From the NCBI RefSeq assembly GCF_000613845.1, contig NZ_BAJT01000013.1:1-64000 (forward strand): a DNA stretch of 64,000 bases, given 5' to 3'. The notes beneath the pieces were generated by a model. That model was not told where the DNA came from and made no database searches. It was given only the letters and a program-made list of their open reading frames with translations. Within the stretch, counting starts at the first letter, position 1. Each line of letters opens with the position of its first letter. Of the stretch, positions 10,757-20,467 are shown piece after piece. The position numbers were made by a program, and so were the translations under genes. This DNA comes from Asaia astilbis JCM 15831. GTDB lineage: Bacteria; Pseudomonadota; Alphaproteobacteria; Acetobacterales; Acetobacteraceae.

Positions 10757-11281
10757 GTGGGAATCCATGTTAGAGACGGCTTCCCTTTTGAAGCTTTGGG
10801 GTTCCCCGTGACGAAATATAGATATATCACACTGGTAACATTTTTTGCTTTTACTTTATCTTCCATAATTTATGCCTCCGGGTTTGCGCCGAGACATTAT
10901 ATTCCGTCGGAAAATCGAAACGAGTTATTTTTCGATTCGATACAAACGTGCTTAAGAGCCCCCATTGTGGAGACATTGATATTTTTCGAGATCCCATTTT
11001 TCCTAGTGAAGTTCATAAATAGGAAAGAGATTGTATACATGAGCGGAGTATTTTCTTACGCTCTATTCAGTACGCTACATTTCCCCATGGGATCTCTCAA
11101 TGAAGGAGGAGGGAGGACTGTATATGATGCTTTCATGATATCCTTTTTCCCGGCACCTTTATTTTCTTTGATATTTATTTCATCAAAGCTACTGAGAGTA
11201 TCATCACTAATTCGAGTTTCCTTCTCTCACTCATTATTTAATCTACTTATAATGTTGAGAACCTCATATCTTCATTTCTGA
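10757..11281 (+). CDS. CPBP-family (CAAX protease / bacteriocin-processing) membrane protein, atypical
   Basis: A strongly AT-rich frame of 174 residues, unlike all its GC-rich neighbours. It has several hydrophobic segments and CPBP-like motifs in the right order: RAPIVETLIFFE at 67-78 (motif 1), F104-xxx-H108 in FSTLHFP (motif 2) and H158-xxx-N162 in SHSLFNL (motif 3). In motif 1 the second glutamate of the EExxxR pattern is Thr and the arginine is Phe, so proteolysis is doubtful. CPBP proteins act as intramembrane proteases or as immunity factors. The start is uncertain: GTG at 10757 or GTG at 10808, neither with a good ribosome site. Base composition and the adjacent IS remnant point to acquisition by transfer. 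Confidence 0.55.
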   Translation: MGIHVRDGFPFEALGFPVTKYRYITLVTFFAFTLSSIIYASGFAPRHYIPSENRNELFFDSIQTCLRAPIVETLIFFEIPFFLVKFINRKEIVYMSGVFSYALFSTLHFPMGSLNEGGGRTVYDAFMISFFPAPLFSLIFISSKLLRVSSLIRVSFSHSLFNLLIMLRTSYLHF

Positions 11282-11708
11282 ATGGTCGCTCTGGATACAG
11301 ACGAAGCAATTAGAACCATTAGGATAGAATGGCGACTTGGCCCAAGAAAGGACCGCTCGCAGCATCCGTCAACACAGGCGTCCATGCCCCACTGAGCTTC
11401 CTCCATTTTGCCTGCTCAGATGGCCATGCTTTCACACGCGCCTTCGTTGCTGCGGCTTCGGCTTGTGTTTACCATTGCTGTCCCCGGCAACGATAACGCG
11501 GAAGTCCCAACGGTTTTGAAGCACTTTTTCTGCTTCTTGTTTCCTCGCTGCAAACCCTCGCAATTGACAATAATCCCGCAGATTGGAAGGCATCGCTCAT
11601 CGAGCCTCCCCCCTTTGCCAAAGCCCGTTGAGAGATAGAGTCAGAGACAGTTCGCCAGCACCTCCATCAGCCCGCGAAGATCGCTACTCTTCTGTCTCGT
11701 CACAAAGC
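11282..11708. other. Intergenic region with degenerate short frames
   Basis: About 430 bases of normal GC content between the CPBP-like gene and the SPFH gene. On the plus strand a frame beginning at ATG 11329 after AGGATAG runs through one in-frame TAA near 11497 and continues, with plausible protein character, to about 11631. On the minus strand there is a 53-residue frame (listed separately). No family is recognised; it may be a decayed gene. Confidence 0.3.
11432..11593 (-). CDS. Possible small hypothetical protein, 53 aa
   Basis: A minus-strand ATG frame, beginning MPSNLRDYCQLRGFAARKQ and ending in a basic, glutamine-rich tail. A GGGGGAGG ribosome site lies 14 bases upstream and is better spaced for an overlapping second ATG at 11600 in another frame. 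The middle part reads like a real soluble protein, but no family is recognised. A missing base joining the two frames is possible. Confidence 0.25.
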   Translation of the reverse strand: MPSNLRDYCQLRGFAARKQEAEKVLQNRWDFRVIVAGDSNGKHKPKPQQRRRV

Positions 11709-12620
11709 CTAAGTTGCAGTCGGGATAAATTGACCTGATGCAGCGGCGGCAATCTGGCCGCTATTCATATCGACCGGGACGAAAATAACCGTCGCCTTGC
11801 CGGTGCGGCTGGCGGTGACGACCATATCGGCCTGATTTACGTTCTGCATCAGGGTGAGGATCGCGTCTTCGCTGACACCCGGAACACTTTGCCTGAACAA
11901 TTCAGCCGCCTCGGCAAATCCGGCTGCAATGGCTTTACGTTCATTAGCGATGCCTTCGCCCTGCAGTTTCTTGCTCTCTGCCTCTGCTCTGGCAATACCG
12001 ACTCGACGCACCATTTCGGCCTCGGCTTCAGCCTGTGCGGCGTCTTTGCGGGCGATCGCGGCCAGCTTGTTATTCATCGCCTCCTGAATTCCTGCAGGGG
12101 GCATGGGCTGCTCAATGGTCACGCCATGAATTTCAAGACCGGATTCCAAAGCATCGGCAACCTGATCGGCAATCACGCGCCGCGCGATCTCGTTGCGCTG
12201 CGAATAGAGCTCCGCAAGCGTCATGGTAGAAGAAATCTGTCGGATCTCGTTCTCGACGCGAAAGACGAGACGCTTGACGGGCTGCGAGACTTTATAGGCG
12301 TAGCTGAAGACGGCTTCACGATCGTCGCGCACGCTGTAAAGCAGCACCCAACGGATCTGGATGAAGACGTCATCACGCGTCTTGACCTCGGAGGACGTCT
12401 CGATCTGCATCTGCTGCAAAGAGACCTTGTAAGCCACCCGGTTCAGGATCGGGATACGGAAATGCAACCCGCTCTCGAGCAGTCTGCGCTGTGGTTTACC
12501 GAGAAATTCGGTGACATAGACCATACGACCCGGAACGACCATGATCCCGCCGAACAGGATGAACACGACCAGCACAATCAGAGCGAGAAACGCGATGGTA
12601 ATGAGAAAAGATACTGGCAT
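11709..12620 (-). CDS. SPFH/Band 7 membrane-scaffold protein
   Basis: 303 residues with one N-terminal membrane helix (about residues 5-28), then a Band 7 domain starting VVPGRMVYVTEFLGKPQRRLLESGLHFRIP, quoted in part, and an alanine/glutamate-rich coiled coil (AAQAEAEAEMVRRVGIARAEAE) near residues 195-225. This is the layout of stomatin and QmcA-like proteins, which oligomerise in the inner membrane and organise membrane domains or FtsH-type proteolysis. No NfeD partner gene is adjacent. It is divergent from cbiD across a 259-base gap (12621-12879) where I see no B12-type riboswitch. Confidence 0.8.
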   Translation of the reverse strand: MPVSFLITIAFLALIVLVVFILFGGIMVVPGRMVYVTEFLGKPQRRLLESGLHFRIPILNRVAYKVSLQQMQIETSSEVKTRDDVFIQIRWVLLYSVRDDREAVFSYAYKVSQPVKRLVFRVENEIRQISSTMTLAELYSQRNEIARRVIADQVADALESGLEIHGVTIEQPMPPAGIQEAMNNKLAAIARKDAAQAEAEAEMVRRVGIARAEAESKKLQGEGIANERKAIAAGFAEAAELFRQSVPGVSEDAILTLMQNVNQADMVVTASRTGKATVIFVPVDMNSGQIAAAASGQFIPTAT

Positions 12621-12879
12621 TTTCAGGGTCTCCTTATCTGTTTCGTTGTTAAGACAAGTCTACGCTGTGCAGACGCCGCTACCCGAAAAAAGAGAACTTT
12701 ATCTCTCTAACGCAAAGTCTAATTTTCGCGCCACCGAAACAACATGGCACATCGACAAGAAGACGACGAGAGCATCATTTGACGACAAGACTGGCGATAT
12801 CGCGGTTGAAATGCGATGAGTGACAGGTGCGATCACTAACGCGGCCTCTAGCCGCCCGAGCAGTTGGGAGGCTGAGCTC

Positions 12880-13950
12880 ATGACGCAAGCCACCGCCCTG
12901 CGTCGAGGATGGACAACAGGAAGCTGCGCGACTGCGGCGGCAAAGGCCGCGTGGTCTCTCCTCGTGCATGAAGACTGCCCAAACCCTGTCACAATTACTC
13001 TGCCGGGAGGGGGAGAGGCCGCTTTTGCAATCGATGGTGCAGGACGCGAGGGAGAGACCGCATGGGCCAGTGTCATCAAAGATGCAGGAGACGATCCTGA
13101 TGTCACTCATGGTGCGCTGATAACCGTACGGGTCGAAGCTCAGCCCGCACTAAGCGGCGTTACGTTCAAAGCAGGCCCCGGTGTCGGGACGGTTACTCAG
13201 CCCGGCCTTCCCCTGCCGCCCGGCGAGCCCGCCATCAATCCCGTACCACGTGCCATGATCTGCACCGCCCTCGAGCAGATCACACCCGGCGCGGCAAATG
13301 CCGTTGTGACGATTTCGGTCAAGAACGGCGAAAAACTGGCCGAACGCACGCTTAATGCCCGGCTCGGCATTCTTGGCGGGCTCTCCATTCTCGGTACGAC
13401 CGGGATCGTCATTCCCTATTCCTGCTCGGCCTGGATCCACTCAATCCATCGCGGTGTCGACGTCGCCCGCGCACTAGCATTACCCCATATCGCAGGCAGC
13501 ACAGGGTCGACATCTGAAAATGCTATCCGCTCGCTCTACGGTCTGAAGGACACCGCCCTCATCGAGATGGGTGATTTTGTGGGAGGGTTCCTCAAATATC
13601 TCCATCGTCACCCTGTCCCACGCCTGACCATTGCCGGTGGTCTCGCCAAGATGACCAAACTCGCTCAAGGCCATCTCGATCTGCATTCCAGCCGCAGCCT
13701 CGCCGACCCTCAGGCCTTGCTAACGCTCGCAGCGCCTCTGAATCCGACGGCAGCGCAAAAATCTGAGCTCGAGAGGGCCCAGACAATCGCTCAGGGCTAT
13801 GCTGCACTCGGCGACGCGCGTCTTGGTACGCTTATCGCCAATCGCGCCGCAGCATGTGCGAGACAGGCGTTGAACGCCCCCTCTTGTCAGCTGGATGTTG
13901 TCGTTTTCGATCGTCAGGGCGCTCTGATCGGACGGAGTACACTCGCCTGA
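12880..13950 (+). CDS. cbiD: Cobalt-precorrin-5B (C1)-methyltransferase
   Basis: CbiD transfers a methyl group from S-adenosylmethionine to C-1 of cobalt-precorrin-5B in the anaerobic branch of cobalamin synthesis. The diagnostic N-terminus LRRGWTTGSCATAAAKAA and the later LGILGGLSILGTTGIVIPYS and LIEMGDFVGG stretches are present. The ATG at 12880 follows a GGGAGG site and is preferred to an upstream GTG at 12820, giving 356 residues, normal for the family. No other cobalamin genes are in view, so it is an isolated pathway gene here. A TonB receptor follows in the same direction behind its own promoter. Confidence 0.88.
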   Translation: MTQATALRRGWTTGSCATAAAKAAWSLLVHEDCPNPVTITLPGGGEAAFAIDGAGREGETAWASVIKDAGDDPDVTHGALITVRVEAQPALSGVTFKAGPGVGTVTQPGLPLPPGEPAINPVPRAMICTALEQITPGAANAVVTISVKNGEKLAERTLNARLGILGGLSILGTTGIVIPYSCSAWIHSIHRGVDVARALALPHIAGSTGSTSENAIRSLYGLKDTALIEMGDFVGGFLKYLHRHPVPRLTIAGGLAKMTKLAQGHLDLHSSRSLADPQALLTLAAPLNPTAAQKSELERAQTIAQGYAALGDARLGTLIANRAAACARQALNAPSCQLDVVVFDRQGALIGRSTLA

Positions 13951-14014
13951 CTCCGCACGCGCGCACTCAAGCCGCACTCAAGCGAGACATTGCAAAAACA
14001 GTTACGTATCCGAA

Positions 14015-14058
14015 TTGACCATCTGTCGCATCGTTATCATAATGTAACATAATGATAA
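14015..14058 (+). promoter_or_regulatory. Predicted promoter with a 25-bp palindromic operator before the second TonB receptor
   Basis: A -35-like TTGACC (14015-14020) and a -10-like CATAAT (14038-14043) are 17 bases apart. Over the -10 element lies an imperfect palindrome at 14034-14058, with outer arms TTATCAT and ATGATAA around a core ATGT-A-ACAT. The arms pair fully apart from A:A positions and the centre. Its place over the -10 box is that of a repressor site. The AT-rich, symmetric form resembles Fur-superfamily operators (Fur, Zur, Mur), but I cannot assign the regulator. Confidence 0.55.
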
Positions 14059-14078
14059 ATTGACGATGGAAAAGCATC

Positions 14079-16551
14079 ATGACGCGTCGAAACTTGAAAT
14101 GGTCACTCTCACTGTTGAGCCTGAGCGTCGTCATGCCAGCCATTTCTTTTCCCTCTTACGCTGACGAAACCTCCTCGCCGCATCGCCCTTTGCCTAAAAG
14201 CTTGGAAAAAGAGCACGCTCGACCAACACCGGTCCCACTCAAGAAAAGACAGACCACGTCTGTAATCTCAGGCAACGAGGCGATCTCGGTCAGCGGAAAG
14301 CGCGTTCGCAACCATGGGGCAGAAGTCGCTGTGACCCGCACGATCATGGAGCGCTTCATTCCCGGCACTAACCCGATGCAGGTACTCTCGCAAAGTCTTC
14401 CGGGGGCCAATTTTACCTCATCCGACGCGTTCGGTCTCGATACGGCGGCCAACACCTTCTATGTCCGCGGCTTTACCCAGACGCAGATCGGGGCCACGCT
14501 CGATGGAATACCGCTCGGCACACAGGGATTTACCAATCAGAACGGTGTCTCCATCACTCAAGCCATGATCCAGGACGATCTGGCCGGCATGACCCTCTCT
14601 CAGGGAGCGGGATCTCTCGACACGTTCTCAGCTCAGCTCCTCGGGGCTGCCATGAGTTATGTTTCGTCTGACCCGACTGACAAGGCGGGAGGGAGACTAA
14701 GCCAGAGTTTCGGCAGTTATAACGCCTTTCGTACCTATGCTCGCGCCGATAGTGGCGTTCTCAATCCTAGCGGCACGAAGTTCTACGCGTCTTTCGCCAG
14801 AACGGAGAGCAATCTGTGGAAGGGCGAAGGCTATCAGCGCGAATTACAGGCCGATGCAAAGCTGGTGCAGCCGGTCGGGCCTCACGGCAAGCTGACCGGA
14901 TTTTTCGGCTTTGGCAATTTTACTCAGGCCAATTATCTCTCACTCACGAAAAACATGTGGCAGCGCCTGGGTCGGGATACAACCTATCTCAAGCCCGACT
15001 ACGAAAAAGCCAAGCTCTGGCTTATTACGCGCAATATACCTCCGACGTCCCTCCCGGCTATGAAGGCGTCTTGTCCAATGATGAGGTCGGCAATTATGCA
15101 TGGGATGGCTCCCAGATACAGCGCAGCTATCTCTCTTCCGTCACCGGCCATTTTGACCTGACGGAGCATCTGCATTCCGACACTATCGCCTATAGCAACA
15201 TCGCCAGCGGTGTTTACGGTGGCACCAATAATTTCGTGACCTCACCGAGCTATGGCGTGCCTGCTCTTCTTCCGGACGGGACAGTCAGCGGTGTGCCCAT
15301 GGCGCTGCAACGCGCCCATGCCGATATGCGCCGCCTCGGCTTTACCCAGAAGCTCTCCTATGAAGCGCCTCATCACAACCTGATCGAGGGCGGTCTGTGG
15401 TACGAGAACAACCGCTGGGTCTATGATGCGCGCCTGTATGAGGACACGCCAGAAGCCGCGCATAACATGATGTCCGACTTCAAGAAGGGCACGGGTCATA
15501 CATGGTTCGAGAACACCTATAATTCGAACAGCTTCCAGTTTTTCCTTCAGGATCGCTGGACAATCATCAAGGGGATGACCCTGCTGGCAGGCTTCAAATC
15601 CCTCACCCAGACAACCCATGGCGGCACCAAGAACGATTACACCCAGCAACTCATCGATGAAGCTGGAACGCCTATTACAGGCGCCCGGCACGGGGCTCGC
15701 TGACGGCTTCGGGCGCGTTTCTCCCGCATTTCAGCTTCGATTATCACTTTCTGGATCATCATGAGGTCTATTGGGATATCGCAGAAAACCTCCGCGCTTA
15801 TGATTATTACTCCCAGACGACATCAGGCACGGCCTGGGGTGGTCTGGGCAATGCGTCGCAGCCCGCGCAGCAAGTCTTTGACGCCAACAAGAAAGTGCTA
15901 AAGCCCGAACGCACGTGGAATTATGTCGTCGGCTATCGTTATGACGACAGGTATTTCACGGGTACGGTCGATTACTATCATACCGATTACTTCAATCGTC
16001 TCGCATCGATCACCGAGGGAACGGCGAACAACACGCGCAGCGCCTACATGAATGTCGGGCGTGAAACGATGGATGGGGTCGACATCCTCGGGTCGGTCCG
16101 GCCCGTCGAAGGGCTGGAAATCACGAACAGCTTCAGCTGGAACAACGCCCGTTATCAGGGGACAGGCATCAATTACGGCGGCAAGCTCTACAGTCTGAAA
16201 GGCAAGAGACAGGTTTACTACCCGGCTTATATGTACAAAGCCAATCTCGCCTATCAATGGCGTGGCACGCAGTTCAATTTCAACGTCAATTATATTGCCT
16301 CGCGCCCCATGACGTTTCTCAACGATGTGCACCTGCCCCCCTACTGGCTGGCCAATGCGACGCTCTCTCATGATTTCGGCCAGATCGGCTTCGCTCAGCA
16401 CCTCAAAACGAGCTTCGGCGTCACTAATCTCTTCGACACCAATTATATTGGGGGGGTCTACGGAGCAGCCTCGGTATCAGGCGATAATAACAGCAATTTG
16501 TTTGTAGGCGCGCCGCGTCAGTTTATCGGATCGATTGGCGCGCAGTTCTAA
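14079..16551 (+). CDS. TonB-dependent receptor, two frameshifts as read
   Basis: An outer-membrane receptor in three frames, with breaks near 15020 (EKA/QALAYYAQY) and 15690 (ITGA/ARGSLTASG). Each is repaired by one base, giving 824 residues. It has a signal peptide (cleavage near SYADE), a plug domain with FYVRGFTQTQIGATLDGIPLG near residues 128-148, and a barrel ending in IGSIGAQF with the expected C-terminal Phe. The predicted operator at 14034-14058 implies metal- or cofactor-responsive control. Placement after cbiD might hint at a corrinoid or cobalt ligand, but no BtuB-specific feature was recognised. Confidence 0.8.
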
Positions 16552-16562
16552 GATCGGGAGAA

Positions 16563-16587
16563 GTGCTGCTCAGAATTCGAGCAGCAC
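16563..16587. terminator. Candidate bidirectional terminator hairpin
   Basis: A perfect 9-bp inverted repeat, GTGCTGCTC and GAGCAGCAC, with a 7-base loop. It lies between the convergent TonB receptor and the L-idonate dehydrogenase gene, overlapping the last codons of the latter. There is no clear T-run on either side, so termination is only suggested by position. Confidence 0.4.
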
Positions 16588-17591
16588 CTTCATCGCCTCA
16601 CGCCGGTTTGAGGCCAGATCGAAGGCCTGTCCTGCGTCCCCAAGCGCAAAACGATGCGTCACCAAGGCGCTCAGATCGGCTTTGCCTGAATCGATCAGAT
16701 CCACCGCCAGCGCGAACTCATCGCCAAAGCGGAAAGACCCGAGCCAGCTCAGCTCTCCGGTCACGATACGGCTTTGCGGCAGCGTGACATCCTCGCCGAG
16801 CCCAAGCTGAACGATCAGCCGCATGGGGACATCAGATCCAGTGCCCCGCGCAGGGCCTGTTCGTTGCCCGAACACTCGATCAGCACATCCACTGAACGCT
16901 CAAGAGAGGCCAAAGCCTCGGGGTCTTCTCGAGAATTGATGACCCGATCGGCACCGGCCCTAAGTGCGACCGCTAATGGCTCTGCGAGAATATCGGTCAC
17001 AATCACTTCTTTCGCGCCGTTCAGCCTCGCTGCAATCGCAACCAATGTGCCAATCGGGCCGGCCCCTGTGACGAGCAGCGTCTTGCCCATCAGCGCGCCG
17101 GCTCGGCTTACCGCATGAAGTGCCACAGCAAACGGCTCCGCCAAGGCGAGCGCGGCCGGTCGCTTTTGTCGACCTGCGACGCATTGCCGGGCCTTACAGA
17201 CCAGTTCCTGCTGAAAAGCGCCATCGACATGCGGGTTGCGCATGGCGCTGCCGTAAAACCGCATATCGGAACAATGGTTGACGCGACCCGCACGGCATTG
17301 AAGGCATTGCCCGCAGGCAAGGCCCGGATTGACCGCTACGGTATCGCCAATCTCAAGAGAAGACACATCGGGGGCCTTCTCGATGATCCGGCCCGCAATC
17401 TCATGGCCGAGAACCATGGGGTGCTTCAGTCTCACAGCCCCGAAACCACCATGGTGGTAATAATGCAGGTCTGAGCCACAAATACCTCCTGCCTCTACCC
17501 GTACGCGCACCTCTCCCGAGGTCAGAGGCGGCACGTCACGTGTCTCGATCCGAAGATCGTGCGGAGCATGAATCACGAGCGCCTGAGACAT
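16570..17591 (-). CDS. Zinc-type alcohol dehydrogenase, L-idonate 5-dehydrogenase-like, one frameshift as read
   Basis: MDR-family dehydrogenase of 340 residues after one added base near 16830 (LDLMSP/RLIVQLGLG). It shows the catalytic zinc region GGICGSDLHYYHHGG and GHE, the structural zinc cluster CGQCLQCRAGRVNHC, and the NAD(P)-binding loop TGAGPIGTLVA. HYYHHGGFGAVRLKHPMVLGHE is close to L-idonate 5-dehydrogenase, which interconverts L-idonate and 5-ketogluconate; other polyol or sugar-acid substrates are possible. The start is the ATG at 17591 after AAGGAAA. It lies 55 bases downstream of an MFS porter on the same strand, which supports a transport-plus-oxidation pair. Confidence 0.75.
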
Positions 17592-17646
17592 GAGAGTTTC
17601 CTTGATCGTTATAGGAAAATGAGAAGCGTAAGCTGACCCGTGTGGC

Positions 17647-18924
17647 CTAGCCGGGCGCGGCTCGTGGCGGCGCAATGCGCTCGACTGGCCCCATGATGAC
17701 GAGATACGAAAAAGCGCCGACAAGGCAGAGCGCCCCGGCGATGGCGAGGGGCAGCACGAAAGAGCCGCCCGTCAGCATCAGGAGCAGGCCGGTAAAGGTC
17801 GAAATGCCGATCCCGGCCAGATTGGCCGCGCCATTCTGCAACGCACCGATCAGGGCGACATTGCTCGCGCTGGGCGCGACCTCTCCGGGAAGAGTCCAGA
17901 TAATCGCCGCCGAAAACGCCAGTGACGCATAGGAAATACCCATAAGAACAAGGGCCGTCACAGTGCTCTCAACCAGTGGCGCCAGAGCGATCACACAAGA
18001 AACCAGCATCCCGCCGACAAGGCAGGTCTTGCGCGCACGCGTTGCACTCCAGCCATGGCGCAGGAGCGCATCAGAGACGGCGCCGCCGATCCAACCGAAG
18101 GGGATGGCAAAAAGCGCCGGGAAGAGGCCGTAATATCTGACCTCTTCCATCGAAAAATGACGGGCCTTGATGAGAAAGGTCGGAAACCAGGTGATGAAGA
18201 AATAGATCGCGAAGTTGAGGCAGAAAAACCCGATCATCATGCCCCAGATCGTGCGCTGCCTGAGCAGAAAGCCTAGGGATACCGGCATCACGTCAGTCGA
18301 CGCGGCGCCAGCATTCTGGCCCTCGCTCAGCAAGCGACGCTGCGCGTCTCTGACACGAGGATGGTCTTTCGGGTCACGATAAAAGCAGAGCCAGAACGCC
18401 ACCCAGATGAAGCCGACAGCTCCTGTCCAGAGGAAGGAATGACGCCAGCCAACAAAGGTGACGAGCCACGCTACCAGAGGCAGAGCGAGCGCGGATCCGA
18501 CACGAGAGCCGCTATCGAAGATGCTGCTCGCAAACCCCCTCTCGGTGCGGGGAAACCAGTTGAACACAACCTTGGCAAAACCGGGCAATGCGCCAGCTTC
18601 GCCGACACCCAGAAGCAATCGCGCACCGAGCAGGCTGGGCAGATCCGAAACAAAAGCCGTGACTGCCGTAAAAAACGACCACCACAGGACCGATCCAGCG
18701 AGACAGCGACGTACCCCGAAACGGTCGATCATCCATCCGACCGGGAGCTGCATCAGAGCATACGTCCAGAAAAACGCGCTCAGGGCGAGACCCATCTGGA
18801 AGGAAGACAAATGAAGCTCTGCCTCGATGCGCGGCACCGCGATGGCGAGATTCGAACGGTCGAGAAAGTTGATGATATTGGCGAGGAAACACAGGGCAAT
18901 CATCTGCCAACGCAGCGGGCTCAT
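17647..18924 (-). CDS. MFS transporter, anion:cation symporter (sugar-acid) type
   Basis: 425 residues, twelve hydrophobic segments. The opening LANIINFLDRSNLAIAVPRI and the loop motif GWMIDRFGVRR, with GVGEAGALPGFAKVVFNWFPRTERG in helix 4-5, are typical of the ACS family that carries galactonate, glucarate, hexuronates or tartrate with protons. It is followed by the dehydrogenase gene with a 55-base gap, so sugar-acid uptake feeding that enzyme is the likely role. A GGGAGG site lies 9 bases before the ATG. Confidence 0.82.
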   Translation of the reverse strand: MSPLRWQMIALCFLANIINFLDRSNLAIAVPRIEAELHLSSFQMGLALSAFFWTYALMQLPVGWMIDRFGVRRCLAGSVLWWSFFTAVTAFVSDLPSLLGARLLLGVGEAGALPGFAKVVFNWFPRTERGFASSIFDSGSRVGSALALPLVAWLVTFVGWRHSFLWTGAVGFIWVAFWLCFYRDPKDHPRVRDAQRRLLSEGQNAGAASTDVMPVSLGFLLRQRTIWGMMIGFFCLNFAIYFFITWFPTFLIKARHFSMEEVRYYGLFPALFAIPFGWIGGAVSDALLRHGWSATRARKTCLVGGMLVSCVIALAPLVESTVTALVLMGISYASLAFSAAIIWTLPGEVAPSASNVALIGALQNGAANLAGIGISTFTGLLLMLTGGSFVLPLAIAGALCLVGAFSYLVIMGPVERIAPPRAAPG

Positions 18925-19069
18925 CGACAGTGTCCTCCCGATCGACAGGCCGCATTCTCCCCGTCACAGGGAGAACTCGCAGTGGCCTCGATCTTTCTTA
19001 CCTGTCTGATACCCTACCGTTTGATGAATTTTACGTCACCTTACGGATCATCACTCTTGTGTGACGGTC

Positions 19070-19213
19070 TCAGTTGCAGGTGTGGAGAACCGATTGCGGG
19101 CTGTTGACGGCATAGGAACTTGCCGTGGGATCATTGGCACAACCGGCATGTTCGATGCCGTTACAGGCTGTCAAAGTCAGCGCACCCACCAGAAACGCCA
19201 GTAATTTTGTCAT
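19070..19213 (-). CDS. Small predicted lipoprotein, 47 aa
   Basis: Starts MTKLLAFLVGALTLTAC, a short signal peptide with a good lipobox (L-T-A-C, Cys17), followed by a 30-residue polar tail with two more cysteines. It would be lipidated at Cys17 and anchored in the envelope. Size and layout are like entericidin-type small lipoproteins, without clear family identity. It lies between anmK (101 bases upstream) and the MFS porter, all on the minus strand. Confidence 0.55.
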   Translation of the reverse strand: MTKLLAFLVGALTLTACNGIEHAGCANDPTASSYAVNSPQSVLHTCN

Positions 19214-19314
19214 GATCCGATCCATCCCCTGTTTCGTCTTATCAACGCATCACCGGGTCGGAACAGTCAATTAAACACTGGGCGAGACAAAGTCGAACGA
19301 CAGAAAGAACCGGC

Positions 19315-20460
19315 TCAACCGCGACCGGAGGTTGCAGCCCAGAAGCCTTTGGGTGGTCGACTCATCGCCGAACTGAAACGCCCCCCCGTCAACAGCCCCG
19401 GCGCCCCCGTGATACCCGGTGCTGAAAGAGGCAAGCCGCGCAGGCTGCGCATGGCGAGATAGGCAAAGCATTCCGCCTCGACCATATCCCCGTTCCATCC
19501 CAGCGCCTCGACAGGAGCCACATCCCCCGGCACCGCGTCAGCAAGGCCTTGCATCAGAACCGGATTATGACGCCCGCCGCCACACACAAACCAAAGACGC
19601 GGCGGTTCGGGGAGCGGGATCGAAGCAACCGCGCGCACTGTCAGTGCAGCAAGGGTCGCGGCCCCATCCTGCGCAGTAAGGGGAGCCACGTGATCGAGCA
19701 CGGAGATGAAAGCTTGCCGGTCGAGAGATTTTGGCGGCTGCCGTTGAAAGAAAGGATCTGACAGAAGCCGCGCCAATAGCGCGTCATCGGGTTTTCCAGC
19801 ACGCGCAAGAGCGCCGTCCCGATCGCAGGCATAGCCTGTATGGCGCAAGGCCCAGTCGTCGAGCAAGGCGTTGCCGGGACCGGTATCGCCCGCGAGAACT
19901 GCCCCATCGCGACCGACAAACGTAATATTGGCGACGCCTCCGATATTGAGGATCGCGACCGGCCCCTGCTGCCCTGCAAGACAGGCCGCATGATACCAGG
20001 GAGCGAGAGGCGCCCCCTCTCCTCCTGCAGCGACATCGTCACTGCGAAAGTCGTGAATCACCCCAAGCCCGGTCGCGCGGGAGAGATGCAATGCGTCTCC
20101 GATCTGCCAGGTCTGCCCGGCTTTCGGGGCATGGTAGATCGTCTGGCCGTGAAATCCGATCAGATCGGCTTCCTTCTCCACTGCGAGGACCCGACGTACG
20201 GCCTCGGCATGAATATCGGTCAGCCTACGCTCGGCTGACAAAAGCTCAGGCTCATTTCCCGTCAATCCTGCGGCACGATCCAGCAAGGCGTAAAGGGTGC
20301 GACGCAACTCAGGGTCGTAAGCCAGACTGAGCGACGCCCCCCGACGACCGATACTGACCCCGTCCGTTTCGATCAGAGCGGCATCGACCCCATCGAGCGA
20401 TGTCCCACTCATGAGACCGATGACGCGCAGGTAGCCCGGCGGACAGTTGTTCTGAGGCAT
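19315..20460 (-). CDS. anmK: Anhydro-N-acetylmuramic acid kinase
   Basis: 381 residues. The ATP-binding start GLMSGTSLDGVDAALIE (about residues 15-31), GFHGQTIYH, GDTGPGNALLDDW and the late FVCGGGRHN are diagnostic for AnmK. The enzyme opens the 1,6-anhydro ring of anhMurNAc and phosphorylates it to MurNAc-6-phosphate in the cytoplasm, which is the substrate of MurQ. It begins seven bases after the murQ stop, so the two are one transcription unit for cell-wall recycling. Confidence 0.92.
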   Translation of the reverse strand: MPQNNCPPGYLRVIGLMSGTSLDGVDAALIETDGVSIGRRGASLSLAYDPELRRTLYALLDRAAGLTGNEPELLSAERRLTDIHAEAVRRVLAVEKEADLIGFHGQTIYHAPKAGQTWQIGDALHLSRATGLGVIHDFRSDDVAAGGEGAPLAPWYHAACLAGQQGPVAILNIGGVANITFVGRDGAVLAGDTGPGNALLDDWALRHTGYACDRDGALARAGKPDDALLARLLSDPFFQRQPPKSLDRQAFISVLDHVAPLTAQDGAATLAALTVRAVASIPLPEPPRLWFVCGGGRHNPVLMQGLADAVPGDVAPVEALGWNGDMVEAECFAYLAMRSLRGLPLSAPGITGAPGLLTGGRFSSAMSRPPKGFWAATSGRG

Positions 20461-20467
20461 TGCGTCT

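Noticed and set aside
12621-12879. Cobalamin riboswitch before cbiD
   Set aside because: I could not find the conserved B12-box or the core hairpins in this gap.
18361-19107. Long plus-strand frame opposite the sugar-acid MFS gene
   Set aside because: Low-complexity, charged, shadow-like product; the minus strand has a clear transporter.
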